Below the pieces are notes generated by a model, which worked only from the letters and a program-made list of their open reading frames with translations, was not told the origin of the DNA and searched no databases. Source: Brevundimonas lutea (GTDB lineage: Bacteria; Pseudomonadota; Alphaproteobacteria; Caulobacterales; Caulobacteraceae). From it: a stretch of DNA of 64,000 bases. The DNA lies in the NCBI RefSeq assembly GCF_003704105.1, contig NZ_QUOQ01000004.1, forward strand, positions 310,001 to 374,000, read 5' to 3'. How positions within the stretch are numbered: the first letter of the stretch is position 1; every line of letters begins with the position of its first letter. The translations under genes and the position numbers were made by a program. Positions 27,756 to 39,486 of the stretch are shown one piece after another.

Positions 27756-28892
27756 TCAAAGCGCCGCGTATAGCGCCTCGACCAGCCTCACCGACCGGGG
27801 ATCCCCAATCAGGTGTGGTGATTGGCGGGTCATGACATAGGCGGCCGAGACGCCGCGCGCCGGGTCGGCCATGGCCATGGAGCCGCCCCACCCGCTGTGG
27901 CCGACGGCCTCCGGGTTCGCTCCGAACACCTTCAGCGTCTCATTGCGCATCAGGCCAGCGGCCCAGCTCATCTCAAACGGCACGACCAAGTCGGCGCCAC
28001 GGATACGCTCTTCAAGCAGTTGCGCCAGGGTCAGGCCGGACAGCACCCGCTTGCCGTCCATCAGTCCACCGGTGGCGATGATCCCCAGGATGCGGGCCAG
28101 GGCGTCGGCGCGACCATGCAGATTGGCCGAGGGAATCTCGGCCATGCGCCATTCGGCCGAGCCGCGCCCGCCGGGCGAGGAGCCGCGATCCAGGAAGGCC
28201 GAGCGCTTGATGGCGTCGATCGTCCCCAGGTCCGGAGCGGCCGTGGGCTTGCGAAGCTGGGCCACCCGGTCGTGCCGGTCCTCCGGCAGGCCGATCCACA
28301 GGTCGAGGCCGTACGGGTCTGCGAAATCCTGGCGCAGGGCCTGACCCATCGAGCGGCCATCGACACGGCGGAACACCTCGCCCGCCAGAAAGCCGATGGT
28401 GATGGGGTGATAGCCGGACGCCGTGCCCGGCGGCCACATCGGCGCCTGGGCCGCCAGCCGGTCCAGCACCGCCTCCCGGTCGAACCACAGCGACGGGTCT
28501 ATCGTCTCAGAGAAACCCGGCAGGCCCGCCTGATGGCTCATAAGCTGGGCCAGGGTCAGCCTGTCCTTCCCGGCCTGACCGAACTCTGGCCACACCTCAG
28601 CGACCGGTTGGTCATAGGCGATCAGCCCCCGCTCGACCGCAGAGGCGATCATCAGGCTCATCACCGACTTGCCGGTCGAGAAAACGGGGACGAGTGTGTC
28701 AGCCTCGAACGGGCGGCTGCGAGCCGTGTCGGCGTGACCGGCCCACAGGTCCAAAATCAGTTCGCCGTCGACACAGACCGAAAAGCGGGCGGCCAGCTCG
28801 TTCAGCCCTTCGGGCGCGTCGGTGAAGTTGGCGGCGAAGGCGTCGCGTACGGGCGCGAAACGGTCGGGGCAAAGGCCGTTGATGTCGGTCAT
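27756..28892 (-). CDS. Serine hydrolase, class C beta-lactamase/family VIII esterase type
   Basis: A 378-residue beta-lactamase-fold protein. The nucleophile motif SxxK is STGK (VPVFSTGKSVMSLMIA) near residue 70, the second motif is probably in the YHPITIGFLAGEVFRR stretch, and the third region is HSGWGGSMAMADP, matching family VIII esterases rather than true beta-lactamases. No signal peptide is seen, so it is likely cytoplasmic. Substrate unknown. It lies upstream of trmD on the same strand. Confidence 0.88.
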   Translation of the reverse strand: MTDINGLCPDRFAPVRDAFAANFTDAPEGLNELAARFSVCVDGELILDLWAGHADTARSRPFEADTLVPVFSTGKSVMSLMIASAVERGLIAYDQPVAEVWPEFGQAGKDRLTLAQLMSHQAGLPGFSETIDPSLWFDREAVLDRLAAQAPMWPPGTASGYHPITIGFLAGEVFRRVDGRSMGQALRQDFADPYGLDLWIGLPEDRHDRVAQLRKPTAAPDLGTIDAIKRSAFLDRGSSPGGRGSAEWRMAEIPSANLHGRADALARILGIIATGGLMDGKRVLSGLTLAQLLEERIRGADLVVPFEMSWAAGLMRNETLKVFGANPEAVGHSGWGGSMAMADPARGVSAAYVMTRQSPHLIGDPRSVRLVEALYAAL

Positions 28893-29022
28893 AGCCCTCC
28901 CTAGCGCAGCGCCGCGCCGGCGTCAGCGGTTCGGGACGCGGTAACCAAACCGTCAGGGTTTATGAATAACCGTGATCTCTACCGGTCCGGGGGGGCCATC
29001 GTCTGATGATGATCGCGAGACC

Positions 29023-30144
29023 ATGACCGATCGCTCCGTCCGCAATCTGGCTCTGTTGCAATCCTCGGCCTCGACGTCGCGGGTGCTGAACCTGCTGGCT
29101 GTATGGCGTCGGCATGGGAGTGACGAGGCCTGGGCCGCCAATCCGCTGTTTCGCAACCCGCTGCTGAACCGTTCGCTGATCATCAAACACCGTCTGCGGC
29201 GCGACGAAATGGACCTGTTCGCCAGCCGGCGGCAGGTGGCCACCAAGGTGCTGCTGCCCATCGATCCGACCGACCTGCGGCTGGGCGGGCGCTCGGTCTT
29301 CGTCGATCAACTGCGGTTTGCCGACTCGATGAAGAGCACGTTCGGGTCCGGCTTCACGGAGAGTGACCTCAAGACGCTGCGCCTTCTGGACGAGCTGCCG
29401 TCGCTCGACCCCTTCCTGCTGCGCGAGCAACTGAAGAGACACGAGATCGAGCCTGACCGCTGCTATTTCGACCTGACCGAGGCCGATCTGAAGCGGATGT
29501 TCCAGTTTGCCCGGGACGAGATCACCCCGCTGGTGACGATGAGCATGGGTTCGGCGGTGGGGGTCGAGGGTCACGCCTCGCGCCTCGTGGCCAAAATCCT
29601 GTCGAATGCCCAGGGCGAGGAGATGGAGCCGCTGCGCCAGACGCTGAGGCTGGCCCACAACGAGTACGCCGAGGGCGTCTTCTGCTGGAAGGGCTTCCTC
29701 TACTATAAATGGTCTCTGGCCAGCGTCATGACCGATATTCGTCGGGTCGCGGAAGCGATCGCCACTGTGCGGCCGATGGGCCCGCTGGATCAGGAAAGCC
29801 GGGAATACATCGGCCGCAGCCGCGAGGTCCTGCGCCGCAAGATTCTGCGCACGCGCGAGACGGTCATGGGCACGCTGAAGGTCTATGACGACGCCTATGC
29901 GCACCTGACCACTAACGGGCGACCAACGGCGTTCCGCGAGTTTCTGCTGGATGCGCCGATGCTGTTCACCCGCCTGGGCGATCAGGTCGGGGCCATCCAG
30001 CACATCGTCAGCTTCTGGAACTTCCGCTTCGGCGAGGGCAAGCCGCCGCCCTCGGTCGAGGAACTGATCGACGTCTTTATGGACTTCGAGTCCAGCCTGG
30101 CCGAACGCGACACCGATATGCCGGCCCAGCCCCAGGCGGCCTGA
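29023..30144 (+). CDS. Unknown protein, about 373 residues
   Basis: I do not recognise a family. ATG 29023 is chosen over GTG 28972 because the extra 17 residues are low in structure. The protein is soluble, mostly helical and rich in Arg/Leu/Glu. It begins MTDRSVRNLALLQSSASTS and contains RNPLLNRSLIIKHRLRRDE, a segment VLLPIDPTDLRLGGRSVFVD, and many charged helices, then a proline/glutamine tail. No membrane segment or enzyme motif is evident. It stands alone between two convergent neighbours: serine hydrolase divergent upstream, ahcY convergent downstream. Codon use looks like its neighbours, so it seems resident. Confidence 0.7.
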   Translation: MTDRSVRNLALLQSSASTSRVLNLLAVWRRHGSDEAWAANPLFRNPLLNRSLIIKHRLRRDEMDLFASRRQVATKVLLPIDPTDLRLGGRSVFVDQLRFADSMKSTFGSGFTESDLKTLRLLDELPSLDPFLLREQLKRHEIEPDRCYFDLTEADLKRMFQFARDEITPLVTMSMGSAVGVEGHASRLVAKILSNAQGEEMEPLRQTLRLAHNEYAEGVFCWKGFLYYKWSLASVMTDIRRVAEAIATVRPMGPLDQESREYIGRSREVLRRKILRTRETVMGTLKVYDDAYAHLTTNGRPTAFREFLLDAPMLFTRLGDQVGAIQHIVSFWNFRFGEGKPPPSVEELIDVFMDFESSLAERDTDMPAQPQAA

Positions 30145-30165
30145 GCCGCCCGGGCCAACAGTCGA

Positions 30166-31566
30166 TCAGTAGCGGTAGTGCTCGGGCTTGAAGGGGCCCT
30201 CGACCGGCACGTTGATGTACTTGGCCTGATCCGCCTTCAGGGTGGTCAGCTTGGCCCCCAGCTTACCCAGGTGCAGCATGGCGACCTTCTCGTCGAGGTG
30301 CTTGGGCAGGACATAGACCTGGTTCTGATACTGGTCCTTGTTGGTCCACAGCTCGATTTGGGCCAGCGTCTGGTTGGTGAAGGACGCCGACATCACGAAG
30401 CTGGGGTGCCCGGTGGCGTTGCCCAGGTTCACCAGGCGGCCCTTGGACAACAGGATGATGCGCTTCCCGTCCGGGAATTCGACGTGATCGACCTGGGGCT
30501 TGATCTCGTCCCAGACCATGTTCTTGAGGCCCGCGACCTGAATTTCGCTGTCGAAGTGGCCGATGTTGCAGACAATGGCGTTGTGCCGCATCGCCCGCAT
30601 GTGGTCGACGGTGATGACGTCCTTGTTGCCCGTGGCGGTGACGAAGATGTCCGCCTTGTCGGCGACATCGTCCAGCGTCTGGACATCATAGCCTTCCATC
30701 GCCGCCTGCAGCGCGCAGATCGGGTCGATCTCGGTGACGATCACGCGGGCGCCGCCCTGACGCAGCGAGGCGGCCGAGCCCTTGCCCACGTCGCCATAGC
30801 CGCAGACCACCGCGACCTTGCCCGAGAGCATGACGTCGGTGCCGCGACGGATGGCGTCGACCAGGCTCTCGCGGCAGCCGTAGAGGTTATCGAACTTGGA
30901 CTTGGTGACGCTGTCGTTGACGTTGATCGCCGGGAACGGCAGGTCGCCCCGCTCGGCCATCTGATACAGGCGGTGAACGCCGGTGGTGGTCTCTTCCGAC
31001 ACGCCGCCGATGGCGTCGCGGATGGCCGAATAGAAGCCGGGCTTTTCCTTCAGATACCGCTTCATCACGGCATAGAGGGCCTCTTCCTCCTCGTTCTCGG
31101 GCTTGTCGAGCACCGAGGCGTCCTTCTCGGCCTTGGGGCCGAGCACGCACAGCAGGGTGGCGTCGCCGCCGTCGTCCAGGATCAGGTTCGGATAGCCGCC
31201 GTCGGCCCATTCGAAGATCTTGTGAGCGTACTCCCAGTACTCCTCAAGGGTTTCGCCCTTGGTGGCGAACACCGGCGTGCCCGAAGCCGCGATGGCGGCC
31301 GCCGCGTGGTCCTGGGTCGAATAGATGTTGCACGACGCCCAGCGCACCTCGGCGCCCAGGGCTTCCAGCGTCTGGATCAGCACGGCGGTCTGGATGGTCA
31401 TGTGCAGGCTGCCGGCGATGCGGGCGCCCTTCAGCGGCTGGGCCGCGCCGAACTCGTCGCGCAGGGCCATCAGGCCGGGCATCTCGGTCTCGGCGATGGC
31501 GATTTCCTTGTCGCCGTAGGGGGCGAGCGAAATGTCGCGGACGATGTAGTCGTGGGCGTCGGCCAT
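30166..31566 (-). CDS. ahcY: Adenosylhomocysteinase
   Basis: About 466 residues from ATG 31566 ([26 protein letters not shown]), with ribosome site AAGGAG; a longer frame to 31650 would cross the upstream operator. It splits S-adenosylhomocysteine to adenosine and homocysteine, keeping methylation going. Family marks: [31 protein letters not shown], the NAD site [22 protein letters not shown], and the C-terminal KPEHYRY, which closes the neighbouring active site. The extra insertion of about 40 residues ([20 protein letters not shown]) is usual in bacterial enzymes. A perfect palindrome lies 83 bases upstream. Confidence 0.98.
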   Translation of the reverse strand: MADAHDYIVRDISLAPYGDKEIAIAETEMPGLMALRDEFGAAQPLKGARIAGSLHMTIQTAVLIQTLEALGAEVRWASCNIYSTQDHAAAAIAASGTPVFATKGETLEEYWEYAHKIFEWADGGYPNLILDDGGDATLLCVLGPKAEKDASVLDKPENEEEEALYAVMKRYLKEKPGFYSAIRDAIGGVSEETTTGVHRLYQMAERGDLPFPAINVNDSVTKSKFDNLYGCRESLVDAIRRGTDVMLSGKVAVVCGYGDVGKGSAASLRQGGARVIVTEIDPICALQAAMEGYDVQTLDDVADKADIFVTATGNKDVITVDHMRAMRHNAIVCNIGHFDSEIQVAGLKNMVWDEIKPQVDHVEFPDGKRIILLSKGRLVNLGNATGHPSFVMSASFTNQTLAQIELWTNKDQYQNQVYVLPKHLDEKVAMLHLGKLGAKLTTLKADQAKYINVPVEGPFKPEHYRY

Positions 31567-31648
31567 GGGATGCGGCTCCTTGCGGAAGGGCGTCGATGTC
31601 GGATTGGCGCGCCTCATAGACCGCGCGGACGGCGCGGGCAAGGAAGCC

Positions 31649-31664
31649 ATAAGGATATCCTTAT
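31649..31664. promoter_or_regulatory. Perfect 16-bp palindrome, likely operator of ahcY
   Basis: ATAAGGATATCCTTAT, AT-rich in a GC-rich setting and perfectly symmetric. It lies 83-98 bases upstream of ahcY and 8 bases beyond the end of the upstream gene, where the promoter should be. SAH/SAM-responsive ArsR-family repressors (SahR/SamR) are known to control methionine-cycle genes in Proteobacteria through palindromes; assigning this site to one is inference. Confidence 0.6.
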
Positions 31665-31671
31665 ATGACCC

Positions 31672-32030
31672 CTAGCGCGCCCGGCAGCTGTCCAGGCGGC
31701 GGATCACATCCGGATCGGGCGGGCCGCCACGGACTTCCACGCGGCTCCCGACCGGATAGGTGGGGCCGATCGCGACGAAATCGTCCTCGGAGCCCAGACC
31801 GACCCGAAACCGCCCATAAATCTCGCTGACCTGCGGACGCAATGGGCGTGGATCGAGACCGGAGCGCAGGCCGTCGAGCGCCTGGGCGACACACGCCGCG
31901 GCGACGCGCGGCGGCTGGCCGCTGACAAAGGCGTGGCGCACCGGCGCTTCGGTGACCGCCTCCGGGCTGGAGGCGCAGGCGGTGAGTCCAATCAACGCCA
32001 GCATGGCGGCGGGCCCAGGCAGCCGAGACA

Positions 32031-32031
<1 letters not shown>
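31672..32031 (-). CDS. Small predicted lipoprotein
   Basis: A 119-residue protein with a lipoprotein signal (MLALIGLTAC, lipid Cys near residue 19). The mature part has VAAACVAQALDGLRSG and a small beta-rich segment ending RGGPPDPDVIRRLDSCRAR, with two further cysteines that could pair. I do not recognise a family. Its start overlaps the pgm stop by one base, so it is the second gene of a pgm operon. Confidence 0.7.
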
Positions 32032-33764
<1,733 letters not shown>

Positions 33765-33809
33765 TCATAAAGGCCGAGACCTCGATTGCGGCCTTTGGGG
33801 GATGCAGGA

Positions 33810-35867
33810 ATGGCTCGACGCGGACTGATGCTGACAGCGGCGACGCTGGCCGTGATGGCGGGAACCCCGTCTGCGGCGCAGGAGGCGCCATCCGTGACGG
33901 CGGCCGCGGCCACCCAGCCCAGCGCGCGCAATGAAGCCAATCAGGCGGTGATCGTGGCGGACCCCGCGCTCGCCGAGGGCGGGGTCGTGGTCGGGACGGC
34001 GGGCATGGACGGGCTGGATGTCTTCAGCCTGGCCGGGGAGCGCCTGCTGACCGTACCGGCTGGTGAGGCGGTGTCGGTCGATGTGCGCCACGACGTCGAT
34101 CTGGCCGGCGGCAACGGGACCCTGCTGGTGACCAGCGACGTCGCGACCCAGACCCTGCGGTTCTGGACGATCGCCGACGGCGCCCTGACCGAGGTCGGCG
34201 CGGCGGGAGAGAGCCTTGGCTATGCGGTCGAAGGCGTCTGTTTCGCGCGGGATCCGCGCGACGGCGCGCTGTATGTGGTCGGCGTCGGCGACGGCGGCGA
34301 GATCGATCAGCGCCTGGTCTATGCCGACGGCGAGGGCGGCATCGCCACCCGGCCGGCGCGACGTCTGGCCCTGCCCTCTTCGCTGAAGTTCTGCGTAGCC
34401 GACGACCGCACCGGCGATCTCTATGTCGCCGAGGAGGCGGTCGGTCTGTGGCGCTTCCCCTCCGATCCCGAGGCTGAAGCCATTCCCGAGCTGATCGACG
34501 CGGTCGGGCTGGGACGGGTCACCGAAGAACTGGGCGGGCTGGCCCTGATGGACGGCGGCGAGGGCGCGCGCCACCTGATCGCCTCGGATGCGTCTTCGGG
34601 CCAGCTGTTCGTCTATGACCGCGAGGCCGACCACGCTTTCGTCGGCGCGGTAACACCGACGGGGCCGCAAGGCGAAGCCATCGCCGAGCCGGGCGGGCTG
34701 TCAGCGGTTGGTCAGGCGCTGGGCGGCGCGCTGTCGAACGGCGCCCTGGTCGTCACCGACGAGGACGCCGAGGGCGGAGCGAACTACAAGCTGATCCCCG
34801 TCTCGACGCTGCTGGGGGCGGTTGATCGTCCCGTCGGCCAGCCCCAGCCCCTGACCGCCGCCGCGCCCGAGCGGATGCCGGCGGTCACCGCGCGGATCGA
34901 GACCGCGCCCGTGGCCGGCTACGGCGACGCCGCCGACGATCCGGCCATCTGGGTCAATGCAGCCAATCCCGCCGCCAGCCTGGTGATTGGCACGGACAAG
35001 ACCGGCGGCCTGTATCTCTACGACATGCAGGGTCAGGTGGTTCAGCACCTGACCGACGGCAAGATGAACAATGTCGACGTCCGCGACGGCGTTTCGCTCG
35101 GCGGCGAGGAGATCGTGCTGGTCGCGGCCAGCAACCGCACCGACAAAAGCATCGCCATGTATCGCCTGGACACCGAGGCGCGCCGCCTGGTGAACATCGC
35201 CGACGGCCCGCAGCCGACCGATCAGGGCGATCCCTATGGGATGTGCCTGTACCAGGACGCCGAGGGCGGGACCTTCGTCTTCATCAACGACTCCAACGGC
35301 GAAAAGCGTCAGTGGCGCGTGGTCGATGCCGGGAATAGCCGGGTGCGGACCGAACGGGTTCGCGACTTCGCCTTTTCGTCGCAAGTCGAGGGCTGCGTCG
35401 CCGACGACGAAACCGGCGTGCTCTATGTCGCCGAGGAGGACGTCGGCCTGTGGCGGCTGAGCGCCGCGCCGGACGGCGGGATGGGCATGGAAAGCGTCCA
35501 GGCCATCGCCGACAACCCGGCGCTGAAGGACGATCTGGAGGGGGTGGCGATCTACGACCTGGGGGGCGGGCGCGGCTATATCGTCGTGTCCAGCCAGGGC
35601 AACGACAGCTACGCCGTCTATCGCCGCGAGGGCGACCAGGCCTATCTGGGCTCGTTCGTGGTGGTGGCGGACGGTCCGGGGGGCATCGACGGCATTTCCG
35701 AAACCGACGGCCTGGAGGTCACCAGCCGCAATTTGGGCCCCGGTTTCGAGCACGGCGCCATGATCGCTCAGGACGGCCGCAACCTGCTGCCCAATGCGCG
35801 TCAGAACTTCAAATATGTCAGCTGGACCGATATCGCCCGGGCGCTGGACCTGGAGGTCAGGCGCTAA
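33810..35867 (+). CDS. Tandem-domain beta-propeller phytase
   Basis: About 685 residues from ATG 33810 with ribosome site GGGGGATGCAGG and a signal peptide (MARRGLMLTAATLAVMAGTPSAAQ). Two beta-propeller phytase domains follow. The C-terminal one (about 350-680) has the full calcium/phosphate signature: DDPAIWVN, GTDKTGGLYLYD, NNVDVR, NRTDKSIAMYR, YGMCLY, VEGCVADDETGVLYVAEEDVGLWR. The N-terminal one (about 50-340) keeps the fold pattern (LKFCVADDRTGDLYVAEEAVGLWR) but lacks DDPAIWVN and has changed ligands, so it is likely incomplete and supportive. It releases phosphate from phytate outside the inner membrane. No clear Pho box was seen. Confidence 0.93.
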   Translation: MARRGLMLTAATLAVMAGTPSAAQEAPSVTAAAATQPSARNEANQAVIVADPALAEGGVVVGTAGMDGLDVFSLAGERLLTVPAGEAVSVDVRHDVDLAGGNGTLLVTSDVATQTLRFWTIADGALTEVGAAGESLGYAVEGVCFARDPRDGALYVVGVGDGGEIDQRLVYADGEGGIATRPARRLALPSSLKFCVADDRTGDLYVAEEAVGLWRFPSDPEAEAIPELIDAVGLGRVTEELGGLALMDGGEGARHLIASDASSGQLFVYDREADHAFVGAVTPTGPQGEAIAEPGGLSAVGQALGGALSNGALVVTDEDAEGGANYKLIPVSTLLGAVDRPVGQPQPLTAAAPERMPAVTARIETAPVAGYGDAADDPAIWVNAANPAASLVIGTDKTGGLYLYDMQGQVVQHLTDGKMNNVDVRDGVSLGGEEIVLVAASNRTDKSIAMYRLDTEARRLVNIADGPQPTDQGDPYGMCLYQDAEGGTFVFINDSNGEKRQWRVVDAGNSRVRTERVRDFAFSSQVEGCVADDETGVLYVAEEDVGLWRLSAAPDGGMGMESVQAIADNPALKDDLEGVAIYDLGGGRGYIVVSSQGNDSYAVYRREGDQAYLGSFVVVADGPGGIDGISETDGLEVTSRNLGPGFEHGAMIAQDGRNLLPNARQNFKYVSWTDIARALDLEVRR

Positions 35868-36607
35868 AGCCTGCGCAGGCGCGCCGGGCCTCTGATCGCC
35901 TCGACATCCGCCAGGAGCATGACGACCACCGCGCCGGCCTTACCGTCGGCGTGAATCAGGCGCTCTGCGTCCAGCATCAGGCCGATGTGGCCGTCCAAGC
36001 AGGCGAGGTCGTTTCGGCGGGGCGCGTCGCTGGTTTCGTGACCGAGCTCGCGCGCCTGCATGTCGGCGTCGCGCGGACAACCGAGGCCGCAGGCGAACAA
36101 CGCCGCCTGGACCAGGCCAGAGCAGTCGATGCCCTGACGCGTGCGACCGCCCCAGGCATAGGGCGCGCCCAGGAAGCGCTCGGCCACGGCGGCGGGATCG
36201 TCGTCGAAGGCGAACAGGTCGGCCAGACCCTCGGCGGGCTCGCCCGGCTCGATCCGGACGAGGGCGTTCAGCGGCAGGTCGCCATCAGCCGTCGCCACGC
36301 GATGCGTGGGCTCAAGACGCTCGACCGACAGGGCCGCGGCCTCGACCCAGCCGACATAGCCGTCACGGGCGCAGCGGCCGAAGGCGCGGCCGCCTTCGAT
36401 CACCAGGGCCTCGAAGGTCTCGCCGAACAGCAGCTGGGTCTGGCGCCGGCCGTCGGCGTCCACCAGATCGAGCGTCGGCGCCGTGACCCGCATCGGGCGG
36501 CCCGTGCGATAGGCCGGCGCACGCCACAGGCCCTCCAGCCGCTGGTCGGCCAGGTCACCATGCGCGGGGCGCAGGCGCGGATCGTCGATGTCGGCCGGGC
36601 GGATCAC
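35864..36607 (-). CDS. NlpC/P60 family cell-wall peptidase with SH3 domains
   Basis: A 247-residue protein with bacterial SH3-like regions (about 35-120, including GRCARDGYVGWVEAAAL) and a C-terminal NlpC/P60 domain: FLGAPYAWGGRTRQGIDCSGLVQAALFACG with the catalytic Cys, then DGHIGLMLDAERLIHADG with the His residues. It would cut D-Glu/diamino-acid links in peptidoglycan peptides. There is no signal peptide; with the M17 aminopeptidase encoded just upstream it probably works on recycled cell-wall peptides in the cytoplasm. It overlaps the end of the phytase gene by 4 bases. Confidence 0.92.
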   Translation of the reverse strand: MIRPADIDDPRLRPAHGDLADQRLEGLWRAPAYRTGRPMRVTAPTLDLVDADGRRQTQLLFGETFEALVIEGGRAFGRCARDGYVGWVEAAALSVERLEPTHRVATADGDLPLNALVRIEPGEPAEGLADLFAFDDDPAAVAERFLGAPYAWGGRTRQGIDCSGLVQAALFACGLGCPRDADMQARELGHETSDAPRRNDLACLDGHIGLMLDAERLIHADGKAGAVVVMLLADVEAIRGPARLRRL

Positions 36608-36655
36608 TGTCCAGCCCTATACCCCGGACCGCCAAAAGCCCGTTAACGGGTCCGG

Positions 36656-38041
<1,386 letters not shown>

Positions 38042-38059
38042 GGGCGGGCTCCGGGTTGG

Positions 38060-38075
38060 TTAACCGATCGTTGAC
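38060..38075 (+). promoter_or_regulatory. CtrA-like box between M17 and TPR genes
   Basis: TTAA-N7-TTGAC, one mismatch in eight core positions from TTAA-N7-TTAAC. It lies between two divergent starts, 20 bases from the aminopeptidase ATG and 53 bases from the TPR ATG. Could be chance; it is the only AT-rich spot in the gap. Confidence 0.3.
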
Positions 38076-38127
38076 GCCGCCGGGCGATGCTGGAGGCTGA
38101 TCTTCGCCCGGCACGTCTGGAGCCTCC

Positions 38128-38928
38128 ATGTCGCGCACCCTCGCCGCCCTCGCAACCGCCGCCCTGATGGCCACGACCGGTCAGGCTCTGGCCCAGAACC
38201 AGCCGTCGCAGGCGCAGGCCGCGGCCCAGGCGCCGCGCGCCGCGACCGCCGAGGAGCGCGCCGCCTACGATCGCCTCGACCCCCTGGTCCGCTCGGCTTT
38301 CTGGGCCGGGCAGCGCGACATCGCGCCCAATGACCCGGTCGCCGGCGTGAAGCTGGCTGAGGCGCTGCGCGAGCTGGGCCAATTCGACAAGGCCGCCGAA
38401 ACGGCCGAGGGCGTGCTGGTCACCCAGCCGCAAAACGTCGACGCCATGCTGGAGGTCGGTCGGGCCCACATCGCCCGGGGCCAGGCCTTCTACGGCATCC
38501 GTCGGCTTGAGGAGGCGCGCGACCTGGCGCCGCGCGACTGGCGGCCCCTGTCGCTGCTGGGCGTCGCCTATCAGCAGGTCAGCCGTCATGAGGAAGCCCG
38601 CCAGGCCTGGAACGCCGGCCTGCAACTGGCGCCCGACAATCCCAACATCCTGACCAACGCCGCCATGGCCCAGGCCACGGCGGGCGATCCGGCGGGGGCC
38701 GAGACCCTGCTGCGCCGCGCCGTCGCCCAGCCGGGCGCTGATCTCAAGATCAAACTGAACCTCGCCCTGATCCTCGGGCTGCAGGGCAAGGCGGCCGAGG
38801 CCGAGCAGATCATCCGCCGCGAGTTGCCCCCCGAACAGGCCGAGCGGAACCTGGCCTGGCTGCGCAGCCAGACCGGAGGCGCGACCACCGGCCAGGCGCG
38901 GACGTGGAACAGCCTAGAAGGGCGCTGA
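38128..38928 (+). CDS. Secreted tetratricopeptide repeat protein
   Basis: A 266-residue periplasmic protein with a signal peptide (MSRTLAALATAALMATTGQALAQ) and then an Ala/Gln-rich linker. TPR helices run from about residue 65 to 245: AEALRELGQFDKAAETAEGVL, VGRAHIARGQAFYGIRRLEEAR, GVAYQQVSRHEEARQAWNAGLQLAPDNPNILTNAA, and MAQATAGDPAGAETLLRRAV. The layout is like TadD-type TPR proteins of Flp pilus loci, but it is distant from the cpa cluster, so a pilus role is only possible. It may scaffold an envelope complex. Confidence 0.85.
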   Translation: MSRTLAALATAALMATTGQALAQNQPSQAQAAAQAPRAATAEERAAYDRLDPLVRSAFWAGQRDIAPNDPVAGVKLAEALRELGQFDKAAETAEGVLVTQPQNVDAMLEVGRAHIARGQAFYGIRRLEEARDLAPRDWRPLSLLGVAYQQVSRHEEARQAWNAGLQLAPDNPNILTNAAMAQATAGDPAGAETLLRRAVAQPGADLKIKLNLALILGLQGKAAEAEQIIRRELPPEQAERNLAWLRSQTGGATTGQARTWNSLEGR

Positions 38929-38930
38929 GT

Positions 38931-39452
38931 CTAGCTGAACCTCAAGGCCATCAGGGGGATGACGATGTCCTCCTCGTCGTCGAGGTGACGGATCAGCGGA
39001 CCGGCAGCGCGGTCGACCGTCTCGGCCAGGCGGCGCGCGGCGTCTCCGGCCGGGGCGCGGGACGTGACCACCTGATGAAAGGCGCGGCCGTGCTCGGCCA
39101 GGGCTTCTAGGTGGGCATGGACGGCGTCGTGGTCGCGGTCCAGCAGGTCGATGCCGGCCTGGATGCGCGGCTCGAGACGGCGGAACTGCGGGAAATAGTG
39201 GCCGCTCTCGATCCGGTGGTGGCCGTCCAGATGTTGGAGGAAACCGCCCAGCGTTGGGATCAGGCGCGGGTGCAGGCCGGCCGCATCGATCTCGCCCGCC
39301 CGGTGGGCGGCGATCACCTGATCCATGGCGGCTTGGGCCTGACGAAAGCCCTGGTGCATGGCCAGCCAATGGCTGGCGACGGGCGGGAGGGTCTGGTCGG
39401 ACCACCGGTCGCGGGGCAGTTCGGCCAACAGCCAGCGGTGCTGGGCCGGCAA
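38931..39452 (-). CDS. Hemerythrin domain-containing protein
   Basis: A 173-residue four-helix protein with a di-iron ligand pattern: H in HWLAMHQGF, HLDGHHRIESGHYFPQF, DRDHDAVHAHL and HLDDEEDIVIP. Such proteins bind oxygen, nitric oxide or iron in the cytoplasm; the exact role is not given by sequence. The N-terminal 20 residues are variable. It converges on the TPR gene with a 2-base gap, and mnmA lies upstream on the same strand. Confidence 0.87.
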   Translation of the reverse strand: MPAQHRWLLAELPRDRWSDQTLPPVASHWLAMHQGFRQAQAAMDQVIAAHRAGEIDAAGLHPRLIPTLGGFLQHLDGHHRIESGHYFPQFRRLEPRIQAGIDLLDRDHDAVHAHLEALAEHGRAFHQVVTSRAPAGDAARRLAETVDRAAGPLIRHLDDEEDIVIPLMALRFS

Positions 39453-39486
39453 CCCGTCCCGCTGATCCAGCGCGTCTGAAGAGGCC

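Noticed and set aside
31567..31648. SAH or SAM riboswitch in the ahcY leader
   Set aside because: The leader between the palindrome and the ATG lacks a recognisable conserved core or pseudoknot; the palindrome is better explained as a DNA operator.
30178..31668. A 496-codon frame antisense to ahcY
   Set aside because: ahcY is certain; the antisense product shows no domain.
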